From: Mimachlamys varia
Taxonomy: Eukaryota; Mollusca; Bivalvia; Pectinida; Pectinidae
NCBI GenBank assembly: GCA_947623455.1
Contig: OX392529.1
Location: forward strand, 54,331,186 to 54,395,185
Reading direction: 5' to 3'
Length of the DNA stretch: 64,000 nt
The notes beneath the pieces are model-generated. The model was not told the origin of the DNA. It worked only from the letters and a program-made list of their open reading frames with translations, and ran no database searches. Made by a program: the position numbers and the translations under genes. This document shows, piece by piece, positions 22,001 through 28,882 of this stretch (position 1 is its first letter; each line of letters starts with the position of its first letter).

Positions 22001-23192
22001 AACCCAAAATAAGTGCATCTATACCATCCCACCGCTCACACAGACCTTGTCTCCAAGGTCAAGTTCCAACGTAAGTCACCGGCCAACACAAGTATATCAA
22101 TACTAAAATTTGGTAGAACCAGACAAAATAGGATATCGATTGACATCAAGTGACCAAGTGTCAAGAAAAGTCGCTCTATGCACGGTTCTATATGTACAAG
22201 GCTGTGTAAGAAGATTGTGGAAAAATTACAACTTCTAGTACCTGTTGGACTTGTAGGATCTTTGCGATAACAACCTTTTTCTGTACAAAATGTGTAAATA
22301 ATATTGTAATTGTTTTGTAGCGGATCAGTCCAGCTACCTGGTAACCTGCTCATATGACTGTACATCAAAGGTATGCTTCACCAATACAGCAGTATTGTGT
22401 TGGGGGGGGGGATTAGTGGAATACTGCAAGATGGTTAGGGTTCTGTGGAATTATATTGTCATCACATAAGGATTGAAATTCATTATTTTAAAAAATTTTA
22501 TAACATCATGAAAATTAAAAAATATTCAAAATGACTTTCAATGCATATATTTACATCTTAACTGTAGAAAATTTGTTTGATTTCCTTCATGTTTTCTCCA
22601 GCAATGAATTTATTATCTGCATTTGTGCGTCATTTAAGCAACATTGGCAGAACAGCCGTTATTTGAATAAAATTGGTGCCAATGATTATCATTTGAGTGT
22701 TTGATGCAGGGGCCTTTCCATGTTATTTGAAACAAAGCGGCAAGACCCAAAATTTGAACAATGTTAATTTATGACATCATAACTGAACCACATATTACTT
22801 GACAACGTCACGTGAATATGCTTTCATACTCATATGAAAAGCATTTCTGTTGGTAATATTCATAAGGTTGGTTGTAGCGCAAATGTAGAAGTATGGTATG
22901 GCAATGGTTTCACTTTCGTAGAATATACTGGTAATTGGTTGTGTAGTTAAATCCAGCTGAGGGTTTTTGTGCGAAGATTCTTTTGGATGAGCTAGTTTTG
23001 CGATTCTACTTTCCACCAACTTTTCATTGCTAGATCTGGGCCCATCCAACCTGGGCACCACTGAAGACCCTGGCCGGTCACGAGGGTAAAGTAATGGCAG
23101 TCGACATCTCACCCGACCGCAAGTACATCGCCTCAGTGTCGTACGACAGAACGTTCAAACTGTGGGCCACAGACAACCAGGGAGGACTATAG
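9558..23192 (+). CDS. PRPF4: U4/U6 small nuclear ribonucleoprotein PRPF4 (15 coding exons, 515 aa)
   Basis: PRPF4 (Prp4, 60K) is a core protein of the U4/U6 and U4/U6.U5 snRNPs; it works with PRPF3 and cyclophilin H in spliceosome assembly. Fifteen exons join with matching phases into 1,548 nt including the stop, that is 515 aa (human 522). The N-terminus ([12 protein letters not shown]) is divergent, followed by [12 protein letters not shown] as in the family. The SFM/PRP4 domain spans about residues 60-120, with [13 protein letters not shown] and [14 protein letters not shown] Lys-rich helix follows, then [18 protein letters not shown]. From about residue 212 a seven-bladed WD40 propeller runs to the end, with GH and WD markers such as [17 protein letters not shown] and [18 protein letters not shown], and ends in [12 protein letters not shown] 9558 (GCCATGT context) is the only good start. 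Oddity: four of its splice junctions are tandemly duplicated (see findings). Confidence 0.95.
10009..10052. repeat. (ATC)n microsatellite in PRPF4 intron 1
   Basis: About 15 ATC units just upstream of the exon 2 acceptor. A short complementary GAT run lies at about 9932-9946, so the two could pair in the pre-mRNA. Confidence 0.9.
10082..10152 (+). CDS. PRPF4: PRPF4 coding exon 2 (aa 59-82)
   Basis: Acceptor CTCTTTGCAG, then [20 protein letters not shown]; donor AAG|GTGCCG, phase 0. The intron just before it carries an (ATC)n tract. Confidence 0.88.
10244..10456. mobile_element. TA-flanked CAGT-ended MITE (PRPF4 intron 2)
   Basis: TA|CAGTAAAACCCAACTTACTC at the left and AAGTGGGGTTTATCTG|TA at the right. 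It is 213 bp, non-coding, with near-inverted ends. TA duplication with CAGT...ACTG-like termini fits pogo/Tigger-type elements. Confidence 0.7.
10620..10692 (+). CDS. PRPF4: PRPF4 coding exon 3 (aa 83-106)
   Basis: Acceptor GATTTTGCAG; encodes [20 protein letters not shown], the start of the SFM/PRP4 motif; donor AT|GTAAAT, phase 1. Confidence 0.9.
10810..11173. mobile_element. Inverted-repeat element, TACCATATTC ends (PRPF4 intron 3)
   Basis: Left end TACCATATTCACTGCAATTA; right end TACAGCGAATATGGTA, an imperfect inverse. The interior is C-rich (CACCCCTCCCCC) and non-coding. Confidence 0.55.
11554..11678 (+). CDS. PRPF4: PRPF4 coding exon 4 (aa 107-148)
   Basis: Acceptor GCTTGTAG; encodes [20 protein letters not shown] and a Lys-rich helix; donor GAG|GTATGC, phase 0. 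Confidence 0.92.
11730..12062. mobile_element. Long-TIR foldback element, copy 1 (PRPF4 intron 4)
   Basis: Ends are ~58-bp inverted repeats beginning CATCCTCGATATCCAG and running through TACACTCACCTACTCTCT and ACACCCCTGGAATATGTC. The 333-bp element is non-coding. Related copies are at 19572-20107 and 24850-25109. Confidence 0.8.
12336..12415 (+). CDS. PRPF4: PRPF4 coding exon 5 (aa 149-174)
   Basis: Acceptor TTTGCACAG; encodes [20 protein letters not shown]; donor AAG|GTAAGG, phase 2. The last 35 nt plus the donor are the first unit of a 13-copy array that continues through the intron. Confidence 0.9.
12381..12900 (+). repeat. 40-bp array, 13 copies of PRPF4 exon 5 end plus donor
   Basis: Units start every 40 bp from 12381 to 12861 and read GCCCGCTACTGGCTAGCTCA followed by GTATTCTATACCAAGGTAAG. 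Unit 1 is the real exon end plus donor (with TCAATA in place of TCTATA). Eleven of the 13 units carry AAGGTAAG; unit 2 reads AAGATAAG and unit 13 AAGGTCAT. Reading through the first donor meets TAA at 12417-12419. Confidence 0.97.
12898..13237. mobile_element. CATA-ended inverted-repeat element, copy 1
   Basis: Left end CATAGGTGTTAACCTCTGAA; right end GAGGGAGGGTTAACTGGTATG, partial inverses of each other, with CTCCCTCAT-type inner repeats. It abuts the last unit of the 40-bp array, where the donor is destroyed. Copies lie near 23646-24134 and 30125-30469. Confidence 0.65.
13340..13515. mobile_element. TA-flanked CAGT-ended MITE (PRPF4 intron 5)
   Basis: TA|CAGTAAAGCCCAATAACTTA at the left and AGTAATTTGGGTTTTGCTG|TA at the right. 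It is 176 bp and of the same type as 10244-10456. Confidence 0.7.
13576..13669 (+). CDS. PRPF4: PRPF4 coding exon 6 (aa 175-206)
   Basis: Acceptor CTTGACGACAG; encodes [20 protein letters not shown], the linker before the propeller; donor GGA|GTAAGT, phase 0. Confidence 0.9.
13831..14136. mobile_element. MITE with ATACCGTAATTTCTTGCGTAT ends (PRPF4 intron 6)
   Basis: A 21-bp inverted repeat (positions 13831-13851 and 14116-14136) brackets 306 bp that include a long G run (about 13914-13931). Non-coding. Confidence 0.75.
15160..15254 (+). CDS. PRPF4: PRPF4 coding exon 7 (aa 207-237)
   Basis: Acceptor TTCTTGCAG; encodes [20 protein letters not shown], opening the first WD40 blade; donor TG|GTTAGT, phase 2. 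Confidence 0.92.
15653..15711 (+). CDS. PRPF4: PRPF4 coding exon 8 (aa 238-257)
   Basis: Acceptor TTTTTAACAG; encodes [19 protein letters not shown]; donor AGAG|GTGAGT, phase 1. Confidence 0.92.
15835..16812 (+). repeat. 20-21-bp minisatellite with higher-order structure (PRPF4 intron 8)
   Basis: The unit is close to GGTGTATTAGTCAGGAGCTA with GGATATTAGTCAGGAGAGA variants, filling about 1 kb. A 324-bp higher-order unit is visible: the rare variant GAGTCAAGAGTGGGG recurs at 16167 and 16491 with the same downstream order of variants. Confidence 0.9.
16823..17102 (+). repeat. 35-bp array, 8 copies of PRPF4 exon 9 acceptor
   Basis: Units start at 16823, 16858, 16893, 16928, 16963, 16998, 17033 and 17068 and read ATGCTGTATCTATTTACAG followed by GACATAATGTGATTAG. 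The last unit is the real acceptor and exon start (GACATAACGG). Unit 2 has lost the AG (TTACATGACA). Confidence 0.95.
17087..17210 (+). CDS. PRPF4: PRPF4 coding exon 9 (aa 258-298)
   Basis: Acceptor TCTGTTTACAG; encodes [14 protein letters not shown] ... [13 protein letters not shown]; donor CAG|GTTAGG, phase 2. Both ends are tandemly copied into the neighbouring introns (acceptor x8 upstream, donor x2 downstream). Confidence 0.92.
17161..17357 (+). repeat. 99-bp tandem duplication of PRPF4 exon 9 end and donor
   Basis: The real exon end at 17161-17210 plus 49 bp of intron is repeated from 17260, including a second CTTGTCAG|GTTAGG donor. The second copy has changes (ATGGCTTCATTTAGTCAAG) and no acceptor of its own. 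The frame between the copies is closed by a stop, so it is not a second exon. Confidence 0.9.
18000..18092 (+). CDS. PRPF4: PRPF4 coding exon 10 (aa 299-329)
   Basis: Acceptor TTTGTTACAG; encodes [20 protein letters not shown] and [10 protein letters not shown]; donor TG|GTAAAG, phase 2. Confidence 0.93.
18311..18540 (+). mobile_element. tRNA-derived SINE in PRPF4 intron 10
   Basis: The tRNA-like head carries an A box (TGGCCGAGTGG, 18321-18331) and a B box (GAGTTCGAAACC, 18379-18390) with a Leu/Ser-like layout. The body follows with TTTTTCCCCGAGTACTCC and the tail with TAATAGGACGTAAAAC. Related reverse copies lie near 35634, 37135, 37472 and 38340. It is not a tRNA gene, because the 3' half does not close an acceptor stem. 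Confidence 0.8.
18621..18743 (+). CDS. PRPF4: PRPF4 coding exon 11 (aa 330-370)
   Basis: Acceptor TTGTTGACAG; encodes [20 protein letters not shown], the most conserved blade; donor GG|GTAGGC, phase 2. Confidence 0.95.
18856..18996 (+). repeat. 16-17-bp minisatellite (PRPF4 intron 11)
   Basis: About nine copies of TTGAATTTACCCTGTG with variants. Confidence 0.85.
19572..20107. mobile_element. Long-TIR foldback element, copy 2, with internal insertion (PRPF4 intron 11)
   Basis: Ends match the 11730 family (CATCCTTGATATACAGGGG at the left, CCTGGATATTGAGGAT at the right). At 536 bp it is longer than its relatives and contains a segment (about 19700-19815, with CCGGAAGAGTAAGCGTCTTC) that also occurs inverted near 1590-1640 and diverged near 3800-3840. 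Confidence 0.7.
20245..20352 (+). CDS. PRPF4: PRPF4 coding exon 12 (aa 371-406)
   Basis: Acceptor TTGTGTTACAG; encodes [20 protein letters not shown]; donor GG|GTAAGT, phase 2. Confidence 0.95.
20411..20553 (+). repeat. Minisatellite, about 4 copies (PRPF4 intron 12)
   Basis: Irregular 31-35-bp units built on TATGTCAAGGTTGCCTGTTAAGGTC, starting about 60 bp after the exon 12 donor. The unit does not copy the exon. Confidence 0.8.
20840..20958 (+). CDS. PRPF4: PRPF4 coding exon 13 (aa 407-446)
   Basis: Acceptor TTAATTTTCAG; encodes [20 protein letters not shown], then [14 protein letters not shown]; donor CAAC|GTAAGT, phase 1. The last ~65 nt plus the donor seed a 15-copy array. Confidence 0.94.
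20880..22096 (+). repeat. 79-80-bp array, 15 copies of PRPF4 exon 13 end plus donor
   Basis: The marker GTTCCAAC|GTAAGT recurs at 20951, 21031, 21110, 21190, 21270, 21347, 21426, 21505, 21584, 21664, 21743, 21822, 21905, 21984 and 22063. The first is the real exon end. Most copies keep GTAAGT or GTATGT; 21426 reads CATAAG. Units at 21110, 21190 and 21270 have also gained CTTGTCTGCAG, an acceptor-like string 14 nt before the donor. Confidence 0.96.
22321..22370 (+). CDS. PRPF4: PRPF4 coding exon 14 (aa 447-463)
   Basis: Acceptor TTGTTTTGTAG; short exon encoding [16 protein letters not shown]; donor AAG|GTATGC, phase 0. Confidence 0.9.
23034..23192 (+). CDS. PRPF4: PRPF4 coding exon 15, terminal (aa 464-515)
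   Basis: Acceptor TTCATTGCTAG; encodes [19 protein letters not shown] and [11 protein letters not shown]; stop TAG 23190-23192. Confidence 0.95.
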   Translation: MWAHPTWAPLKTLAGHEGKVMAVDISPDRKYIASVSYDRTFKLWATDNQGGL

Positions 23193-23645
23193 GTCATAAC
23201 TACTGCTGGTAGTTATGCAGGAAAAACGGTTTGTAGAACAAGACATTCAAGCATGCAGTGCCTGTGCCACTCAACGGACGATGAGTACAACAGGATGTTT
23301 ATATATACACGATCTGTATGTCATCCAAGTGGTGAAAGTATAGCGCGAAATGTTCACAATTTCTATAACAGGATCGATGAGGCCAGGCTGTCATACAATG
23401 AAACAATCTGTGCACATGACATTTACATACATGCATGGCCAATCTGACAGACGACTGAAAGTGCTTGCTATTGCGTGCGTGACAGGATACATACAGCGTC
23501 TGTGTGTCATACAGGATGAAGTAGTGGATGTCAATCATTCATTTTCTTGTATCATCCTTCCCTATATATGCCAGGGGTTAAGCTCATAATCACTCTCTGT
23601 ATACCTGGAGTATGTCATGGTGAAATTGAAGGCTGTAGGCGTGCT

Positions 23646-24134
23646 AATACCTGTTAACCCTCCCTCATTAGGAGGGCAAATGAGAGAGACTCCTTCATTT
23701 TGACCAAAACTAACCAACCTCCCTCAAAATCCCCTCATTTCTTTCCATCCATGCACAAACTCAAAATCTAAATATGGTAGTTAAATGATATCCTAGATCT
23801 CCCTCATTTCATATTTCAAATGAGGGAGAAAGTGCATAAAAATACAACTGAAACTGCATTGCTCAATTTATCTTTCCATTTCTATGTACATGTATCAAAA
23901 TAACTCTAAATTGCATTAGTTTGATCCTGACACACCTGTTATGGTCATTACACACACCATAACAGGTGTGTCTGGATCAAACTTATGCATTTTAGAGTTA
24001 TTTTGATACATAAAAATGGAAAGGTAAATTTTAACCAGGCAGTTTCCATGGTATATTTATGCACTTTCTCCCTCCTTGGAAATCTGGAATGAGGGAGATC
24101 TCCCTCATTGGAAGTTTCAGAGGTTAACACCTAC
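23646..24134. mobile_element. CATA-ended element as an inverted dimer
   Basis: The left half (AATACCTGTTAACCCTCCCTC onward) is followed by an inverted copy of its right part. The arms meet at about 23934-23969, where CACACCTGTTATGG and CCATAACAGGTGTG face each other across TCATTACACACA. Arms extend about 150 bp with many mismatches. Confidence 0.6.
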
Positions 24135-24849
24135 GCATGCTACCTTATGGATGATACAAGTTAGAGTAGTTTGATCCTTTGATGTACGTCACAGTGTGCG
24201 AAAAGATTTTCATGAAGTTCCATAGACAATAGGTTTATGGACATTTCAAATTGCATAGACCCAACGAAATTTCCGTAGACTGAATTTTTCCATCAATGTC
24301 AATAAACCGCTTTATACAGAGTGATCTCCCCTCCTTCAACCGATGTTTGAACGAAATCTGATTTACATGGACAAATTCAGCCAAACAAATCAGCTCCCCT
24401 CCTTCAACTGATGTTTGAACGAAATCTGATTTGCATTGACAAATTCAGCCAAACAAATCAGGAAATGAACAATACACAAGAGAAATGCAATTGATATGAA
24501 TTATTTAAACAGTTTTGATACTTTTTCAACATTCTTAAGCAATTAAATCGCTTAGACATCAGGTCTACCGTACTAACAATTTGCATAGACCGACAGGTTT
24601 TCCCCGAGTCCTCAGTCTATCGTTACTTTCGCACACAGACATCAGAAGGCTAAGAGATGGTTAGGTCAGGCGTCACTGAGTAAAAATATTTTTTGTCTTC
24701 AATTATCATTGACATTTTCCACGAGTACAGATAGAGAAAGTGAGTATAATCCCTAAATTGGTGTATCATTATTCATTAGATTATCATTATTCACAAAACG
24801 TTGCCTTTTTATCACAGTATTGAAGTGTTGTATAGAAATGACATACAAC

Positions 24850-25109
24850 CATCCTCGATGTCCAGGGATTACTCTCATCAATGCTCTCTACACCCCTGGA
24901 ATATGTAATGACAACAGTGAAAACTCCATGTGTGCCACCTTGTTGATGAGGCAAGAAGACTGGTGACAAGCTTTGAGGTCGGTTGCGGTTCCTGTGTAGC
25001 CTAGCGTTTGGTCAGGATTTTTTTACCCGAGCGTGTCTTCAGTTTTGTCATGACATATTCCAGGGGTGTAGAGAGCGTAGGTGAGCATAACCTCTGGATA
25101 TTGAGGATG
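24850..25109. mobile_element. Long-TIR foldback element, copy 3
   Basis: CATCCTCGATGTCCAGGG at the left and CCTCTGGATATTGAGGATG at the right, with the same subterminal ACACCCCTGGAATATGT. 260 bp, non-coding. Confidence 0.75.
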
Positions 25110-27785
25110 TAAACAGCAGGAAGTGAATGATATTGAGGCATTGATAGGTTATGTTAAAAATATACAGGTTCTGTTCATCATAAATTCATTGAATACAAGT
25201 GAATAGCAGACATTTCATTACAACTTTGACTTGTAGATGTATTTTTGGCATCATTCAATATGATGCATGAAAAATAAATGTAATTTTATTTTGTTTGTGT
25301 TGTCTGTTATATATATTTATCTGAAACTCAATTACTTTTTAAAAGTACTTAATTAGTTTCATAACTCCTATTATTGAATATTATTATCCCCCACCCAACA
25401 AAGTTGGTGGGGGAGATGCAAATGGGTTCCGTTCTTCCGTCCATCCATCCATCTGGATTGCTTTCCTCAAGATATCTTTTGAAGGAATGATCAGATTTTG
25501 ATAAGACTTGCTTGGTAGACTTATTATCATAAACCCCTCACTCAAGTTTAATTATCAACTTTTCTGCACATATTTAAAAAACAAGGTCATAGTTTATGAA
25601 CTATTGGTATTCACACCAAATACAAAAAAAAAATGTATGACACTTTATTCATTATACATGGAATAGAAAACAAGACAAAAAACTTCTGCAGATTTTAACA
25701 TAATGTTTTAATTTCAAAGGAATATCATTGTATAATCTTGATGAAATATGCACTTTCTACTAAAATATAAGGCATGACATAGTTAAATATATTATATCCT
25801 CAACGTATTTCCCAGTCTACCAAGTCAGTGAGATGTGTAAGAGTTGCTTCCCTTTACTCCCCGGTATTTTGATTAGTTAGTTTGTACTGATGATATTGAT
25901 TAAACATTTGTTTTGATAAACCCATCCCTATTAGATATATAATCATATATGCAACAGCCTTACAATATTACCATGCTTGCATGTGTATATATTATATCAT
26001 TTATAAATAATACTATCTGACAGACATGTTTGGTGAGTAGAAATATATATATATATTGAATTGCAATGCTTATGGTTGTCACTAGCCTGTCTTCACAAAG
26101 GGCTAAGCTGCTGGAAAGGAATTAAATATAAACGAAAACTTACTACAAGTGTGTAACTAATTCAGATTCAACTCCATTTAAATATAAAACTACTATATGA
26201 TACTTTGGGATATCCTGGTACTCTCTGTGGGATGAAAATATAATAAATCTCTTTATTTTTTCTCTCTCCTTGAAGCGGTAACCATGGAAACTAGGTTGGC
26301 ACGGCACATTAAATTAAAAAAAATCTTTAAATTAAAACCTAATTGAGCCAGTTCAAACTACAATAAACATGTATACAATTCTATAATTATATAGAAAAAA
26401 ATATCAGAACAAAAAGCAAAACAAAAGCAGGTTGACAAATCCACCATTATCTTAATAAATTTTTTACCTGATTATTGTATTTTGAAATCTGTGTTAAAAA
26501 GTTCATAATGTAAATTGCTATAAAGACGTAGATATAGAAATTGATAAACACATTTGCATGACAACACAGGTAGACGATGAATGATCCCAAAGAAAGGCAA
26601 CGATATTCCTTAACACTATGTATCTGGGTGGATTGCTACTGTGATGTATGTGTTTCTACTTAATGCAACCAAGTGTAATATTTATTAAATTATCAACAGT
26701 TAATTTTCTCATATCAATGTCTTACTGGTTATATAAAAATTATGAAAAAGAAAATTGTAAAATATGTACTGTATTGTACTATACATTAAGTTGGATTTTC
26801 TAAATTAATCAACTATTATGTATAAAAAAATAACTAATATGTAATGCTAAATTAATAGAAATTTAAGAAAAGACACTGTGAAGGGTCCATTTGTGAAAGT
26901 TGTTTTTAGGCCCAGCAAGGAATATGGTTCATAATATGTAAAGTGACAATATATGACATAATACTGAAATGATATTTTGTATATTTAACAACATTTATTA
27001 AAAATACCTTTATTTCTATGACTATATACAGCAACATTAGTAAATATATACATGATTCTACATTAAATATATGGATTAGAAAGGTATAAGCATTGAACTT
27101 AAATGTCTGTCTGGTACATCCAACACCACGACTGTAGAACAGTATCCTACACCAAATGCATACGCTACAGTTATAAAACTATAACCAATACACATTATAA
27201 TGAAAATTCTACTGAAAGTACCTTATTCTATAGGGGGTGCTCATTTGGTAATTCTAACAGTATGATTTCATGGAATTCCAATCGAGCAGTCCAAAATTTG
27301 ATTTGGTCAAAATTAAATCTGTTCCAAAATTAGACTTGGTGTGAGTAGTATTAAAGATGGTGGAGCGCCAACACCTTTTATATGTGTGAGGGTTGACTGG
27401 AAATTAACTGTTTTTGGTCTGTTTCGGTCTCGCTCGATTGGTAGAATTATTGGAATATATTCATGTGCTCCAGTTTTACTCGATTAGTAAAAATTTCAGA
27501 ACCACAGGATCTTTATTTCATCACTCCAAACAAGCGCACCCATAGTTTTCTCATGCCTCCCAGTATACATGTATGTCTGATAGAATTTTTTTATCCACAA
27601 GGTCATCAGATGACCTTGGCAAGATCCGAACTCTAACACCTAAATATTTTATCATCTTGACCCAGCTAGACTTACCACATAAACATATAAATATAGGCAG
27701 TGGACACATTGGACAGCAACAGTTACATGTAAAACAGGCATACATAAAAACACTGTCATAGGCCATATATCAAAGACACCGTCAT

Positions 27786-28178
27786 TTAAAGGCCCAATAT
27801 ACGTAACTTTCGACAAAACGTGAAGCGAAAACCAAGCCTAATAACTTATTATATTTATAGATTTAGTTAAGATTAACTGATATCAGCAATATTCAACATG
27901 AATGCTTACGCGGTTACCGGTACAGCAGCAGTTGAAACTCGGTATTTGTAAACACGCATCCATTTTGAACTGTCTTCTAACAGCGGTTTGTTGTTGAAGT
28001 GGGCCCCACCTGAATTATTTTCAATTCTTTGGATTTTTCTGCCAAGAGTTTCTTGTTAGTTACCGCTCAAGTTAACTTCGTTTTAGGCTTATTTTTGCAT
28101 GGTTATCAACTGGATTTTCTTTCATAATTTTTCAGAATCCCGAAAAATTTCCTGAAGTTACGTATATTGGGCCTTTAA
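27786..28178 (+). mobile_element. TTAA-flanked MITE, copy 3
   Basis: TTAA-AGGCCCAATATACGTAACTT at the left and the inverse at the right. 393 bp, in the same orientation as copy 1. Confidence 0.85.
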
Positions 28179-28769
28179 AGGCCAAAAAGTCATTTATAGG
28201 CCAAATAGTCATTTATAGGCCAACAGTCATTTATAGGCCAAATATTGTAAACTGTCATTTAGTCATTCATGAAAAGCTATAATAGTTTTAATAATGGAAA
28301 TATCAAATTACTTCTTTTTCCATGTTGTGGTTTAAATTTTTGCTCAAATGTTACTGAAATAATAAAAATATATGTCTATAATGATGAATCCTACCCTATA
28401 TATTTCATTAACAACGCAAATCTAATACCATCTTCGAATCGGAGGGGCAAAAAGATCCAACATTCTTTAGTTTCCTCGACAACATTGCTTTTGCTAGGGA
28501 CAGCAATATTCTGAACAAGATATAAGGCCTCTTGGTCGAGCACAGTTTCTTTATCGTTGACGTTTCACAGTTTGGTTGGTCCTAAATGGTTTTCAATCTC
28601 CGTAGTACGTTTCTGATATATATATCGACATGAAAACCGGGCATCCTCAGAAAAAAAAGTCATACTGAGTATGGTATGTATCACAGATAGGGGTCAGAGG
28701 TCAAATTAGACATAAGCTTTTGTGTGTTTTTCTATCTTTAAGCTGATGACACGCGTAGCGTTATCAGAA

Positions 28770-28882
28770 CTAAAGCGTGGTTTTTGAGCGGAGAAAGTCC
28801 CCATATGACTGACTTGGATGAGCACACACATTTAAAGATCTTGTCGTGTCTCCGTATGTATTTCCAAACACAAATCGTCGAT
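28770..28882 (-). CDS. CIMIP2B: CIMIP2B-like coding exon 7, terminal (aa 267-303)
   Basis: Acceptor TTGCTTTCCAG; encodes RRFVFGNTYGDTTRSLNV, then SYGDFLRSKTTL; stop TAG 28772-28770. Confidence 0.85.

Larger units (their letters stand above)
23193..28769. other. Intergenic region between PRPF4 and the CIMIP2B-like 3' end
   Basis: Holds the PRPF4 3' UTR (end not resolved), a CATA-ended inverted dimer (23646-24134), a long-TIR foldback copy (24850-25109), a TTAA MITE (27786-28178) and a short run of GGCCAAATAGTCATTTATA repeats (28180-28260). The stretch 25400-27700 is AT-rich, with no gene or clear repeat that I can see. Confidence 0.6.

Noticed and set aside
20428..22080. Several open frames of 60-166 aa with repeated HPTAHT and SSSNVSH-type motifs
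   Set aside because: They are read-through of the 79-80-bp array in shifted registers; they lack starts of their own and splice logic.
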